This document shows positions 44,499 through 53,717 of a stretch of DNA of 64,000 nucleotides, in pieces. Every line of letters begins with the position of its first letter. Within the stretch, counting starts at the first letter, position 1. The stretch comes from Pleurocapsa minor GSE-CHR-MK 17-07R (GTDB lineage: Bacteria > Chloroflexota > Anaerolineae > Aggregatilineales > Phototrophicaceae): assembly GCA_019359125.1 (NCBI GenBank), contig JAHHHY010000001.1:310001-374000 (forward strand). The letters run 5' to 3'. Under the pieces are notes generated by a model. The model was not told the origin of the DNA and searched no databases. It worked only from the letters and a program-made list of their open reading frames with translations. Position numbers and translations under genes: made by a program.

Positions 44499-44508
44499 TG
44501 AAGGTAAC
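44477..44508. repeat. Inverted repeat GTTACCT-N18-AGGTAAC over the promoter
   Basis: The 7-base arms at 44477-44483 and 44502-44508 flank the spacer and -35 box of the kinase-block promoter, in the space shared with divergent hemW. It could be an operator for a dimeric regulator. Confidence 0.45.
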
Positions 44509-44529
44509 GAACGATATAATTAAGGTGAT

Positions 44530-45708
44530 ATGGACTTTCTGAAGCAATATCCCACCAGCATCTACCTGCACATCCCCTTCTGCACGACCAAGTGCACGTA
44601 CTGTGCGTTTAACACCTACACCCATCTCGAACATCTGATTGACGGCTTTGTCGATGCACTGGCTGCCGAGACAAGAATTGCAGGCAGGGCGGGGCAGCGT
44701 CCACGAGCCGGGACGATCTTTTTCGGTGGCGGCACGCCCAGCCTGCTGACGCCGCACCATTTCGACATCCTGTTTGCTGCGCTGCATGAAGCGTTCTATA
44801 TCGAGGACGGCGCGGAGATTACGTTTGAGGCCAACCCCAACGATATCTCGTATGCGTATGTGCGCGACCTGCGCGCTGTCGGGTTCAATCGCATCAGCCT
44901 GGGCGTGCAGACTGTGCATGCCAGTGAGCTGGCGCTGTTTCGCCGCAGGCATGACAACGACCAGGTGGCGCAGGCAGTGGCTGCGGCGCGCAAGGCCGGC
45001 TATGACAGCCTGAACCTCGACCTGATTTATGGCTTCCCGCATCAGACGATGGAAAACTGGCGCGAGACGCTGGCGCAAACGCTGGCCTTACAGCCGGAGC
45101 ACGTGTCGCTGTATGGCCTGGTTTTGGAAGAGAACACGCCGATGCTGGCGTGGGTCGAGGGCGGGCGTGTGCCTGAGCCAGACGATGATCTGGCGGCCGA
45201 GATGTACGAGGTGGCAGGTGAGATGATGCAGGCGGCCGGGTTTGGCCAGTACGAAATCAGTAACTGGGCCAGGCCGGGTTACGAGTGCCGACACAATTTG
45301 CAGTACTGGTGGAATCACCCGTATGTGGGGTTGGGGCCTGGGGCGCATGGCTATGCCAACGGCGTGCGCTATGCCACGCTGCTGTCGCCCCAGCGCTACA
45401 TCAAAGCGCTGCGCGAAGCCCCATTGGACGGGCAAGATTATCCGCATACGCCCGCTGTGCAGGACACCGACCCGGTGTCGCGTGATGGCGAAATCACGGA
45501 TACGCTGCTGATGGGCCTGCGCCTGACACAGACCGGCATCAATCGCCACGACTTTCAGCAGCGCTTTGGCGAAGATGTGATGGATGCGCGCGGTGATATT
45601 CTGGCGCGACATGCAGCAACCGGCTTGCTGGAAGTCAGCTCTGAACGGGTGCGTCTGACGACAGAGGGCCGGTTGCTGAGCAATCTGATTTTCCGCGATC
45701 TGGTTTAG
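44530..45708 (+). CDS. hemW: Radical SAM protein HemW
   Basis: This 392-residue protein belongs to the HemN/HemW branch, with the cluster motif C-x3-C-x2-C in FCTTKCTYCAF, GGGTPSLL, FEANPND and the HemW-type RISLGVQTVHASEL. The absence of a further cysteine right after CxxxCxxC points to HemW, a heme chaperone, rather than the coproporphyrinogen dehydrogenase HemN. The start ATG 44530 follows AAGG closely. It is divergent from the kinase block. Confidence 0.88.
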   Translation: MDFLKQYPTSIYLHIPFCTTKCTYCAFNTYTHLEHLIDGFVDALAAETRIAGRAGQRPRAGTIFFGGGTPSLLTPHHFDILFAALHEAFYIEDGAEITFEANPNDISYAYVRDLRAVGFNRISLGVQTVHASELALFRRRHDNDQVAQAVAAARKAGYDSLNLDLIYGFPHQTMENWRETLAQTLALQPEHVSLYGLVLEENTPMLAWVEGGRVPEPDDDLAAEMYEVAGEMMQAAGFGQYEISNWARPGYECRHNLQYWWNHPYVGLGPGAHGYANGVRYATLLSPQRYIKALREAPLDGQDYPHTPAVQDTDPVSRDGEITDTLLMGLRLTQTGINRHDFQQRFGEDVMDARGDILARHAATGLLEVSSERVRLTTEGRLLSNLIFRDLV

Positions 45709-45720
45709 CGAGAGGCGCGC

Positions 45721-46731
45721 TTAATAGGTGCGCCCGAACAGCGCGTGGGCAAGCTGATGCAGCTTGTGCATGGCGTCTGATTTCATTCCGGTCTTTTCCA
45801 GCGCAGCCAGTGCAGCCGCAAAATACTCGGATTCCAGCCGCTCGGCATAAGCAGCCGCACCCACGTCGCTCAGATAATCCAGGGCCGCGACGACTTCATC
45901 CTCGCCGAATTTTTTGCGTCCATACAGTTTGACCAACTTCTTGCTTTCGGCCAGTCCAAACAGGACAGGGAGCGACTTCTTGCGCTTGAGAATATCGGTT
46001 GCGGCAGACTTTCCAGTGACTTTTGGATCACCCCAGATGCCGAGGATGTCGTCACGGATCTGGAAGGCGACGCCTAGATTGGTGCCAAATTCCGCGAAAT
46101 GCGCGGCGATGTCGGCCGAGCCGCTGCCCACCAGGGCGCCCATCTGTGCGCTGGCGCTGACAAGCGCGGCAGATTTCCCGCCTACCATCGAGATATAGTC
46201 GTCCACCGTGACCGTGGCCTGGTGCTCGAAGCGCATGTCCAGATGCTGGCCGCGCGTCAGCTCCAGGTTGGTGCGGTTGAAGATGCTCCACACGCCCAGC
46301 GCGACTTCCGGCGCGACGGTGCCGATCAGGCGTTCCAGCGCGCAGTAGGACAGTGTGAACAGCGCATCGCCGCCATTGATGGCATTGGCGGTTCCCCAGA
46401 CCCGCCAGACGGTGGGCCGGCCGTGGCGGATCGGGCTGTCATCCTGAATGTCGTCGTGGACGAGCGAGAAATTGTGCAGCAGCTCCACGGCCGCGGCGAC
46501 AGGCAGGGCGCGCTCCCAGTCACCTCCGGCGGCCTCGGCGCACAGCAGCACCAGCAGCGGACGGATGCGCTTGCCGGTGGGCTGATTGTAAGGCGCGCCG
46601 TGTTCATCCACCCATCCGAGTGGATACTGAATGAGAACATCAAACCCTGGGGCGGCCGGTGCGGCAACCACCACATCGTGCATCATCTTGTCCAGCTTGC
46701 CAGAATAGCGTGCTGCGAGTTCTGAAAACAC
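45721..46731 (-). CDS. Second polyprenyl diphosphate synthase
   Basis: This 336-residue trans-prenyltransferase has GKRIRPLLVLLC, the first aspartate motif D93-D-I-Q-D97 (VHDDIQDDSPIRHGRP) and a second site QIRDDILGIWGD. It differs clearly from the synthase at 10648. The gene starts 9 bases after fni, which supplies the DMAPP isomer, so the two act in sequence in isoprenoid synthesis. The short first-motif environment (LHNFSLVHDD) would fit a GGPP- or FPP-range product, but this is not decisive. Confidence 0.9.
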   Translation of the reverse strand: MFSELAARYSGKLDKMMHDVVVAAPAAPGFDVLIQYPLGWVDEHGAPYNQPTGKRIRPLLVLLCAEAAGGDWERALPVAAAVELLHNFSLVHDDIQDDSPIRHGRPTVWRVWGTANAINGGDALFTLSYCALERLIGTVAPEVALGVWSIFNRTNLELTRGQHLDMRFEHQATVTVDDYISMVGGKSAALVSASAQMGALVGSGSADIAAHFAEFGTNLGVAFQIRDDILGIWGDPKVTGKSAATDILKRKKSLPVLFGLAESKKLVKLYGRKKFGEDEVVAALDYLSDVGAAAYAERLESEYFAAALAALEKTGMKSDAMHKLHQLAHALFGRTY

Positions 46732-46740
46732 GATAGGTTG

Positions 46741-47781
46741 TTATCCCTTCATCAATGGGGTGTGCTGGAGCGACGCGATATCGCGCGCACTGGTGCACAG
46801 CATGGCGATGCGCAGCTGTGCGATACATTCGCGGGCGAACTGGTCGGCTTCTTCGGCCGATTTATCCGCAGCTTTGAGGAACGGCCCAGCCATGCCGCCC
46901 AACGTCGCGCCCAGCGCGACACATTTGGCCACATCGATGCCATCTTTCAGGCCACCGCTGGCGAAAATGGGCACGCCGTGCGCGCCTGCCACTGCAAAGC
47001 GTACGGCGTCGGCGGTGGGGATGCCCCAGTCGGCAAAAGCGCCGGCCACGCGTGCATGGAATGCGTTGGGGGCGCGGTGGTACTCGACTTCGCTCCATGA
47101 CGTGCCGCCCGCACCCGCCACATCGATGGCGGCGACGCCGGCATTTTTCAGGTCGCGGCAGTTGGCTTCAGAGAAGCCCCAGCCGACTTCCTTGGCGATC
47201 ACCGGGACGGGCAGGTCGCGGCAGACCTGCTCGACGCGCGCCAGCAGCCCGCTGAAGTTGGTGTCACCTTCGGGCTGTACTGCCTCCTGAAGCACATTGA
47301 AATGCAGGATGAGCGCATCGGCCTCGATCATCTCGACGGCTTCACGGCACTCTTCCACGCCGTAGCCATAGTTGAACTGCACCGCACCGATGTTGGCAAA
47401 CAGCAGAATATCCGGCGCGATATCGCGCACCTTGTAGGTGTAGGCGACGTCTGGATTCTTGATGCCGGCGCGCTGCGAGCCGACGCCGAGGGCGATGTTA
47501 TTGGCCTGGGCAGCCTCAGCCAGATGGCGGTTGATGCGCATCGCCATATCGGTGCCGCCGGTCATGGATGAGATAAAGACAGGCGCGCTGACCGTTTTGC
47601 CAAACAGGGTGACGCGTGTATCGATGTCCGACAGGTTCAGCTCTGGCAGGGCGTTATGCATGAAATGGAGATCGTCGAGGCCGGTGCGCAGGCGCGGAAA
47701 CTGCACATCTTTTTCGAGGTTGATGCGAATATGGTCGGCCTTGCGATCTTCGATGACGGTCTGTTCCGTGACTTTGGTCAT
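46741..47781 (-). CDS. fni: Isopentenyl-diphosphate delta-isomerase, type 2
   Basis: This 346-residue FMN-dependent TIM barrel interconverts IPP and DMAPP. Signatures are [15 protein letters not shown] at the start, [38 protein letters not shown] and [11 protein letters not shown], ending with a [11 protein letters not shown] phosphate loop. It is first of a two-gene operon with the second polyprenyl synthase. A promoter with a perfect TTGACA box lies at 47813-47842. Confidence 0.95.
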   Translation of the reverse strand: MTKVTEQTVIEDRKADHIRINLEKDVQFPRLRTGLDDLHFMHNALPELNLSDIDTRVTLFGKTVSAPVFISSMTGGTDMAMRINRHLAEAAQANNIALGVGSQRAGIKNPDVAYTYKVRDIAPDILLFANIGAVQFNYGYGVEECREAVEMIEADALILHFNVLQEAVQPEGDTNFSGLLARVEQVCRDLPVPVIAKEVGWGFSEANCRDLKNAGVAAIDVAGAGGTSWSEVEYHRAPNAFHARVAGAFADWGIPTADAVRFAVAGAHGVPIFASGGLKDGIDVAKCVALGATLGGMAGPFLKAADKSAEEADQFARECIAQLRIAMLCTSARDIASLQHTPLMKG

Positions 47782-47812
47782 AAACGGGTGTTCCTTATAT
47801 CGGCAGGCAAAA

Positions 47813-47842
47813 ATCGTACCTGATGAACAGGACGAGTGTCAA
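47813..47842 (-). promoter_or_regulatory. Promoter of the fni operon
   Basis: On the minus strand TTGACA (47837-47842) and TACGAT (47813-47818) are 18 bases apart, about 32 bases upstream of the fni start. Confidence 0.6.
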
Positions 47843-47866
47843 CCGTAGGGGCAGGCGAACATCACA

Positions 47867-47895
47867 CTGGCAGCAAATGCTTTTGTCGGTATAAT
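47867..47895 (+). promoter_or_regulatory. Promoter of acpP
   Basis: CTGGCA (47867-47872) and a perfect TATAAT (47890-47895) are 17 bases apart. The -10 is preceded by CGG, the same CGGTATAAT string as in the pyrG promoter. Confidence 0.6.
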
Positions 47896-47946
47896 CCTTT
47901 CAGCATGCTTGCACAAAAAGTCACCCGAAAAAGGGGAGGGAATGCA

Positions 47947-48186
47947 ATGGCTTCAACTGAAGAGCGTATTCGTACACTGGTCGTCGATCTGCTTGGCGTC
48001 GATGCTGAGCGCGTGACGCCGGACGCGCGTTTCCGTGAAGATCTCGAGGCGGATTCGCTCGACCTTGTTGAGCTGATTATGGCGTTCGAAGAAGAATTCG
48101 GCGGCGAAATCAGCGACGAAGATGCACAGAAGATTACCACGGTGGGCGAAGCTGTGTCGTACATCGACACGCACATGAGTGGCTGA
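47947..48186 (+). CDS. acpP: Acyl carrier protein
   Basis: This 79-residue acidic protein has the phosphopantetheine attachment serine in [17 protein letters not shown], as in fatty-acid ACP, and a four-helix length. GGGGAGGG before ATG 47947 is a strong ribosome site, and upstream in-frame codons are not needed. It is monocistronic, with its own promoter and terminator, and is not beside fab genes in this window. Confidence 0.95.
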   Translation: MASTEERIRTLVVDLLGVDAERVTPDARFREDLEADSLDLVELIMAFEEEFGGEISDEDAQKITTVGEAVSYIDTHMSG

Positions 48187-48195
48187 TTCAGCCGT

Positions 48196-48849
48196 TTATT
48201 GCTTGACACCAATAGAAACGGGACGCAGTTTTTGCTGTGGTCCCGTTTTTGTTTGGATAGCCACCACAGCCAGCAAGATGATGACCCCTGCCAGCGCCAG
48301 ACCGAGCAACCAGGCCCCAGGGCCCGCGGACACGGGCAGCGCCAGCTCTGTCATCAGGCTGATCACACGCGCCAGACCCGCCAGCAGCCCGGCCAGCCCG
48401 ATAGTCCCTGCTGCCAATCCGGGCAGCCATGACCAGCGCGCGCGCGGCCAGAGAACGCAGGCTGTCCCGATGCCCAGAAAACCCAGCGCGATCAATAACT
48501 GCTGCTGATAATTCGTATTGCCACGCTCCCCCAGAAACTCAAAAGGCGGCAGTTGTGCCGCAAACAGGACGGCCAGCGCGATCAGCGCACTGGCGCGATT
48601 GAAGCGCGCCGACAGGCCGAATGCTGTCACCAGCCCGGCGCAGGCAAAGGCGAGGCGCAGCAGGCCTGATGTGAGCAGGGCCGGATTCTCGGTCTGTACG
48701 GCCGGATGCAGGCTGGACCACTCGGCCGTATCCAGCAGCACAAACGTCAGCCCGGCACCCGGATTCACGACGACCGGCAGCATCGACGCCCCTATCAGCG
48801 CGATAAGCCCGAATATCAGCAGCAGTCCTGAACGAGTGTTGCGCGTCAT
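48196..48849 (-). CDS. Membrane protein, unknown function
   Basis: This 217-residue protein has about six hydrophobic helices with short charged loops and a basic tail KLRPVSIGVKQ. I recognise no family. Its start overlaps the stop of the ChlI-like ATPase gene by 4 bases (ATGA), so the two are co-translated and could work together at the membrane. Its 3' end carries the terminator of the convergent acpP gene. Confidence 0.7.
   Translation of the reverse strand: MTRNTRSGLLLIFGLIALIGASMLPVVVNPGAGLTFVLLDTAEWSSLHPAVQTENPALLTSGLLRLAFACAGLVTAFGLSARFNRASALIALAVLFAAQLPPFEFLGERGNTNYQQQLLIALGFLGIGTACVLWPRARWSWLPGLAAGTIGLAGLLAGLARVISLMTELALPVSAGPGAWLLGLALAGVIILLAVVAIQTKTGPQQKLRPVSIGVKQ
48216..48250 (+). 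terminator. Terminator of acpP inside the 3' end of the next gene
   Basis: AAACGGGAC (48216-48224) pairs with GTCCCGTTT (48240-48248), with a loop of 15 bases that contains a small CAG/CTG stem, followed by TT. It lies within the last codons of the convergent membrane gene (48196-48849), so those codons double as terminator sequence. Confidence 0.75.
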
Positions 48850-50018
48850 GACTTGTCTTTCAGATGGGTATCGGCCAGCACGCGGATTGCCTCATCCTCT
48901 GACGCCTGAATCTTGAAGAAATCGACCATATACTCGCTGCGGCGCTGGCGCAGGGCCAGCGGGGCGACTGCGCGCACATCGTGGGTGGTGGCCAGCGTGC
49001 GGCCGTCGGCGGCAGCGTAGGCCTTGGCCGCCTCGAACATGGTGTATTCGGCGCGATGGCTGTCGATATCCAGGGCGTGCACGAGAAACATGCCCAGATC
49101 GTAGGCTTCGTCCGCGATGGTGGCCTGCTGCACCCGTTCGCGGGCCAGAATGACCTCGTCGCGGGTTTCTGCCGTGATCACTTCCCACTGGCGCACAAAC
49201 GCGGCTTTGTTCTGGCGATAGGCCTGCACCCGCTTATACACCTCCAGCCGCTCGGCCGGGTCAAACAGGCCGCGCACGCTGACGCGCAGGCCAAAGCGAT
49301 CGAGCATCTGCGGGCGCAGGCGGCCTTCCTCAGGATTCATCGAGCCGATCAGCACAAAACGCGACCGGTAAGTGCCGGCCATTGCCCCGCGCCGCACCGT
49401 GAAAGAGGCCTGCGCTGCGGCGTCCAGAATGGCGTCGGCCACGTCATTGGCCAGCAGATTGACCTCATCGATATACAGGATGTTGTTGTCGGCGCGCGAC
49501 AGGATGCCGCGTTCAAGGCGCATACGTCCCTGCGCCGCGGCGCGCTCGCTGACGCCGCCGACGACGTCGTCCAGGCGCGCATTCAGGGGCAGCTCCACCA
49601 GGCGCACAGACTCATAGTGCGATATCGGCTGCCCCGCCTGAAATTTCTCGAACGATTCGGGATACAGGACAGCGGCGTCGGGGTGCTGCATGTCGTCATA
49701 GAGCGCGCCATCTTCGCTGTCGCTGACCTCGACTTCGGGCAGGATGCCGGTCAGGCTGCGGACAGCCGTCGTCTTGCCCGTGCCGCGCGGGCCGATGAGC
49801 AATACCCCGCCCACCTGCGGATTGATGACGGACAGCATGAGCGCGATGCGCATCTCGTACTGCCCGACCAGCGCGATAAATGGGAAAGGCACATTTTCTG
49901 CGATGCCCAGGTCTGGCGCAGGGGCAGACATCACGCGGCGTGCGCCCGCCTCGCTGAGGATGCGCAGCAGCGCGGATTGTTCTATCGCCGAGCCAAAATC
50001 GGGCAGGACTTCACTCAT
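48846..50018 (-). CDS. Magnesium-chelatase ChlI/BchI-like AAA+ ATPase
   Basis: This 390-residue protein has the ChlI hallmark FPFIALVGQYEMRIALMLSVINPQVGG, Walker A GPRGTGKT (76-83), an insertion with acidic residues, Walker B NNILYIDEVNLL, and SMNPEEGRLRPQMLDRFGL. In phototrophs this subunit helps insert Mg into protoporphyrin, but no ChlD/ChlH or pigment genes are here, and stand-alone relatives occur in non-phototrophs. AAGGTGA lies just before ATG 50018. It sits between the beta-flower-like gene and a membrane protein, with which it likely forms an operon. Confidence 0.88.
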   Translation of the reverse strand: MSEVLPDFGSAIEQSALLRILSEAGARRVMSAPAPDLGIAENVPFPFIALVGQYEMRIALMLSVINPQVGGVLLIGPRGTGKTTAVRSLTGILPEVEVSDSEDGALYDDMQHPDAAVLYPESFEKFQAGQPISHYESVRLVELPLNARLDDVVGGVSERAAAQGRMRLERGILSRADNNILYIDEVNLLANDVADAILDAAAQASFTVRRGAMAGTYRSRFVLIGSMNPEEGRLRPQMLDRFGLRVSVRGLFDPAERLEVYKRVQAYRQNKAAFVRQWEVITAETRDEVILARERVQQATIADEAYDLGMFLVHALDIDSHRAEYTMFEAAKAYAAADGRTLATTHDVRAVAPLALRQRRSEYMVDFFKIQASEDEAIRVLADTHLKDKS

Positions 50019-50027
50019 TGTTTCACC

Positions 50028-50423
50028 TTACTCTGCATCCGGGGTGAGGTCGCTCAGGCGCTTGAAGACTTCCGGGTCCTCGTCCAGCACGTCCAGCTTG
50101 TCGAAGCCCAGCTCGCCGTTCTGTGGCGGCAGCGGCGCACGTGCCGGAAAATTGGCGGGTTTTGGCGGCTTGGGCGGAAGCTGTTTCAGCAGCGGAGGAC
50201 GCGGTGTGCCGCGCTTGCGGATAATGCGGCCATCCGGATACAGGTTGCCGATCCACTCGCCGGACGCGGTGAAGACATCGTGCTGTTCGCCCATGACGAA
50301 GCCAATGTACTCACCACGCGAGTCGAAGATGTAGTGATGCAGCACGACGGCATGCCAGTCACCCGGCGTATCGAAGACGAAGAACGGCTTGGAATGGTCA
50401 AGTTTGAAAGGACGTGCGGACAT
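50028..50423 (-). CDS. 4-fold beta-flower-like protein
   Basis: The first about 70 residues of this 131-residue protein carry short repeated strands with FDSRGEYIGF, FTASGEWIGNL and DGRIIRK, as in the 4-fold beta-flower domain family, whose function is unknown. The tail is Pro-rich and then acidic (LDVLDEDPEVFKRL). It is the first gene of the operon with the ChlI-like ATPase, 9 bases away. ATG 50423 removes five extra residues compared with an upstream in-frame start. It may be a client or adaptor of the ATPase. Confidence 0.65.
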   Translation of the reverse strand: MSARPFKLDHSKPFFVFDTPGDWHAVVLHHYIFDSRGEYIGFVMGEQHDVFTASGEWIGNLYPDGRIIRKRGTPRPPLLKQLPPKPPKPANFPARAPLPPQNGELGFDKLDVLDEDPEVFKRLSDLTPDAE

Positions 50424-50491
50424 CGCAAGACACCCCATAAATGCGCATGAAAGTCAGACTGTATTATAGCGAGGAATCGTTCTCCTCACGT

Positions 50492-51649
50492 CTATACTTT
50501 TTTGCCCAGCACCTGTGCGTACAGGGCGTCAAGCTGAACAGCCGCGCCTTCCCAGGTGAAACGCGTGGCCTGGCGCAGGCCTTTGTCGATCATCGATGCG
50601 CGCAGCGCCGGTTCCGTCAGCACGCGCTGGGCCGCGTCGGCGATGGCACCGACATCCGTGGGCTGAATGAGCAGGGCAGCATCCCCTGCAACTTCGGGCA
50701 GCGAAGAAATGTCGCTGGTGATGACGGGCGATCCACACGCCATTGCCTCCAGGACGGGCAGGCCGAAGCCTTCGTACAGCGAGGGCATGGCGGTCAGCGC
50801 AGCCGCACTGTACAGCGCGGGCAGGTCTTCGTCGCGTGCAAAGCCGATGAAGCGCACATGGCCCTTCATGCCGGATGCCTCCATCGACGCATAAATCGGG
50901 TCGTCCAGCCAGCCTTTGCCACCTGCGAAGATAACCTGAATGTCGTGGCCGCGACGGCGCAGCTCGGCCGCCGCCTGAATCAGCCGGCCATAGTTCTTGC
51001 GCGGTTGCACGGTGCCCACGGCCAGGATGTAGGGCCGCTCGTCAATCTCGTAGCGCGCACGCACGGCTGCCTGTGCCGCGCGGTCCGGCTGTGGGTGAAA
51101 ACGACCCTCCACGCCGCTATAAATCACCGTGATTTTCTCTGGTGGTGTGTTGTACAGCGCGATCAGATCCTGACGCGTGGCCTCGGAATCCGCGGCGATA
51201 TGGGTGGCGCGCCGGACCGATTGCGGCACGACGCGATTGAGCAGCGCCATCAGCGAGGCATTGGCGGTTTCAGGCACCCGCGCAAATGACAGGTCATGCA
51301 CGGTCAGCAGCGTGCGCGTCCCCGGCAGGACCGGCGGCAGCATGAAGTTTGTAGCGTGGAACAGATCGACGCGGCCGACGAAGGTTTCGATGGGCAGCGG
51401 CAGGTGCGCGCGGTACCACAGCCGAATTAACCACTCGGCGCTCAGGGCTGTGGTATGCCATGTAAACTGTCGATTGGGAAGCTGAGGAAACGAGTTGGAA
51501 CCGGCACCTGCCACAAACAGGCGGACATCATCGCTGATCGATGACGGCAGGCGGCCGTATGCCCCGATCATCTCGCGGACGAGCCGGCCGATGCCAGCTT
51601 TTTCATATGCCGGGGTGTAGTCGATTGCGATCCTGGGCGGGGTGGTCAC
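50492..51649 (-). CDS. Glycosyltransferase family 1-type (GT4-like)
   Basis: This 385-residue GT-B enzyme shows the N-domain AIDYTPAYEKAGIGR and FHATNFMLPP, and the C-domain AVGTVQPRKNYGRLI, FVGFARDEDLPALYSAA-like segment and the PSLYEGFGLPVLEAMACGSPV donor-site motif with its conserved glutamates. Such enzymes add a sugar from a nucleotide donor to a glycan. The GTG start at 51649 overlaps the gtrA-like gene by 4 bases. The frame stays open upstream but that part lies in the gtrA-like gene. Sugar and acceptor are unknown. Confidence 0.9.
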   Translation of the reverse strand: MTTPPRIAIDYTPAYEKAGIGRLVREMIGAYGRLPSSISDDVRLFVAGAGSNSFPQLPNRQFTWHTTALSAEWLIRLWYRAHLPLPIETFVGRVDLFHATNFMLPPVLPGTRTLLTVHDLSFARVPETANASLMALLNRVVPQSVRRATHIAADSEATRQDLIALYNTPPEKITVIYSGVEGRFHPQPDRAAQAAVRARYEIDERPYILAVGTVQPRKNYGRLIQAAAELRRRGHDIQVIFAGGKGWLDDPIYASMEASGMKGHVRFIGFARDEDLPALYSAAALTAMPSLYEGFGLPVLEAMACGSPVITSDISSLPEVAGDAALLIQPTDVGAIADAAQRVLTEPALRASMIDKGLRQATRFTWEGAAVQLDALYAQVLGKKV

Positions 51650-52236
51650 GACACGTCGTTGTAGGTCCAGTAGCGATTCGCCAGGAAGTTCCACACCAGC
51701 ACGATAATCACGCCGATGAACCAGGCTGCCATCGTGCCCAGCTTGGCTTCGGCGGACGCTGATGGCACGTAGCCCGGCCGCAGAAGCTGAATTTCCGGCA
51801 GCAGGAATTGCCCCAGCGCGTTGCCCAGCCACAGATAGGCAGAGCTGATCCACAGGGTGCGGCCGAACCAGCCGACAAAGCTGATAAAGGCAAACTGCGT
51901 GAGCTGGCGACGGATAGAGCGCGTACGCGAATCCGGGTATGTCCAGTAACGATTCCAGATGAAATTGCTGGTGACAGCGAGGACGAAAGCGATCGTGCTG
52001 GCCAGCGCGACCTTGAAGCCCTTGTCTGGTTCGACGGGCGAGAGCACCGTCGCCTGGAGCACGAACAGCGTGCCGGCATCGATGACGGCGCCGATGAAAC
52101 CAACGGTGGCGAACTTGAGGAAACGCTCGACTTCTTTGGAGCGTTCACCGAAGCGGCGCGACACGGCGAGGATGGGTCCATCCAGCGGGTTTCTGACCGC
52201 GATGCGGCGCACCTTAATACTGTCGGTCTGGGTCAT
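51646..52236 (-). CDS. GtrA-like membrane protein
   Basis: This 196-residue protein has a charged N-terminus (about 38 residues) and four membrane helices with FLKFATVGFIGAVIDAGTLF, SNFIWNRYWTYPDS and NFLANRYWTYNDV, the repeated N-x-RYWTY motif being typical of GtrA. GtrA proteins are thought to flip or help transfer lipid-linked sugars. It overlaps both neighbours by 4 bases, inside an operon for glycan assembly. Confidence 0.9.
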   Translation of the reverse strand: MTQTDSIKVRRIAVRNPLDGPILAVSRRFGERSKEVERFLKFATVGFIGAVIDAGTLFVLQATVLSPVEPDKGFKVALASTIAFVLAVTSNFIWNRYWTYPDSRTRSIRRQLTQFAFISFVGWFGRTLWISSAYLWLGNALGQFLLPEIQLLRPGYVPSASAEAKLGTMAAWFIGVIIVLVWNFLANRYWTYNDVS

Positions 52237-53717
52237 CTGTGCCTCAGAAAAGGGATACCTGCATGGGTTTGCCGAAAGAGAATTGCCAGCAGGCCGAGCT
52301 GGAAGCCAAGGTGCAGAAACAGATTGTTGACGAGAAGATTATCGGTCAGGCTGTGGACTGAGAAGTACGTCCATGCCCCGAACAAACCGATCACAATCCC
52401 ACGCGCGCTGATGTCCGGGTGTGAGCGTGCACGCCATGTCAGCACGAGGATTCCCCCCCACATTGCGAGGTATCCCACTAATCCAATAATGCCAGTCTCG
52501 GCAAAAACATTCAAGTAGAAATTATGCGCGTGACCGAGCGGGAACTTCCAGTTAATCAGCCGATACGTCGGATAGGCGTCTTCATAGCCGCCCAGCCCAA
52601 CGCCTGTAAACGGGTGTGACTCGGCCATCAGCAGGGCAGCCTGCCAGTGGGCCAGGCGCTCGACGACGGCGTAGTTTTCGGTGGTGATATCGACGCCGCG
52701 CACGTCACTGGCGGAAAACGTGTCAGTGAAAGCGCTGCCCAGTCGGTCGGTGATCGATGCGGGTAACAGCCCGGTGGTCCACAGGATGAGCGCGCTGGCC
52801 GCCAGCACGAACAAAATGGCCAGGCTGTGACGAAAGCGGCCAGGCAGGGCAAACACGACGGCGGCCAGCCCGGCGGCCAGCCCCAGCCACGACCCGCGGC
52901 TCCATGAGATCAGCACGCCTGCTGGGAACATGACGGTGCAGGCCAGAAAAAACAGCGTGGCCAGCGTGTGCGTCAGCGACACTTTGCCCGTCCGCTGCAA
53001 CAGGCGAATGAGTTTAATCCCGCTGCCGAGCGCCGCGCCAAATGCCAGCGGTGCCAGCAATCCCATCATCCCGCCAAACGGATTGGGCTGTCCAAAAGTG
53101 CCAAAGGCGCGGAAGAAACGCCCCTCGATGAGCAGATGCAGCGCACCGCTGCCGCCGAGGAACTGATACAGTCCGACGAGGAAATTGGCGATGCCGGCCA
53201 ACATGAGCGCGAAGACCAGCCACCACCACGCACGGGCGACGGCCATGTCCAGACAAAGCGTGATGATGATGAGGATTTGCAGCCACTTCAGCCACTCGAT
53301 CAGCCATGCGCTGACAGAGAGCGCGCTGAACAGCGACAGCGTGCCAGCGGCAAAGAAGATCAGCACGCAGGCGAACACGGGGCTGTGTCGCCAGTTCAGC
53401 AGGGTGCGCCTCAATACGATGCGATGCAGCAGCCACACGCCCAGAAACAGCGCGAACATGAGCTGGCCGATGTCGACCGGCAGATTGATGGCTGATTCAG
53501 TAAGGACGAGCGCGCGCAGGGGCGCCAAAACCAACAGGGCAGCCGCCGCAGCCAGCGGCGTCGCGAAGATGCAGACCAGCAGCGCCAGCCCACCCAGCAC
53601 GAGAATCACCGTGTCTGAGGGGAAAGCAGCAATCAGCAGCGCGATCCCCACAGCCGCCGATGTGAATACGAGCGGCTGCAGGGACGGCATCGGTCGGGGA
53701 AAGGTGATCGCTTTCAA
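52233..53717 (-). CDS. O-antigen ligase/polymerase-like membrane protein
   Basis: This 494-residue protein has about eleven membrane helices and the Wzy/WaaL periplasmic loop with [16 protein letters not shown] and [20 protein letters not shown], including the conserved arginine/histidine region. It should polymerise or attach a glycan outside the membrane. In a cell without LPS it would act on a capsule, a wall polymer or protein glycans. It overlaps its neighbours by 4 bases at both ends. Confidence 0.88.
   Translation of the reverse strand: MKAITFPRPMPSLQPLVFTSAAVGIALLIAAFPSDTVILVLGGLALLVCIFATPLAAAAALLVLAPLRALVLTESAINLPVDIGQLMFALFLGVWLLHRIVLRRTLLNWRHSPVFACVLIFFAAGTLSLFSALSVSAWLIEWLKWLQILIIITLCLDMAVARAWWWLVFALMLAGIANFLVGLYQFLGGSGALHLLIEGRFFRAFGTFGQPNPFGGMMGLLAPLAFGAALGSGIKLIRLLQRTGKVSLTHTLATLFFLACTVMFPAGVLISWSRGSWLGLAAGLAAVVFALPGRFRHSLAILFVLAASALILWTTGLLPASITDRLGSAFTDTFSASDVRGVDITTENYAVVERLAHWQAALLMAESHPFTGVGLGGYEDAYPTYRLINWKFPLGHAHNFYLNVFAETGIIGLVGYLAMWGGILVLTWRARSHPDISARGIVIGLFGAWTYFSVHSLTDNLLVNNLFLHLGFQLGLLAILFRQTHAGIPFLRHR

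Noticed and set aside
44515-44520. TATAAT directly upstream of hemW as its -10 box
   Set aside because: It would place the transcript start within a few bases of the ATG and after the AAGG ribosome site, and no -35 box is present; a leaderless transcript is possible but unsupported.
48846-50018. Evidence for phototrophy from a ChlI-like gene
   Set aside because: No ChlD, ChlH, reaction-centre or other pigment genes are present, and ChlI-like ATPases occur in non-phototrophs.
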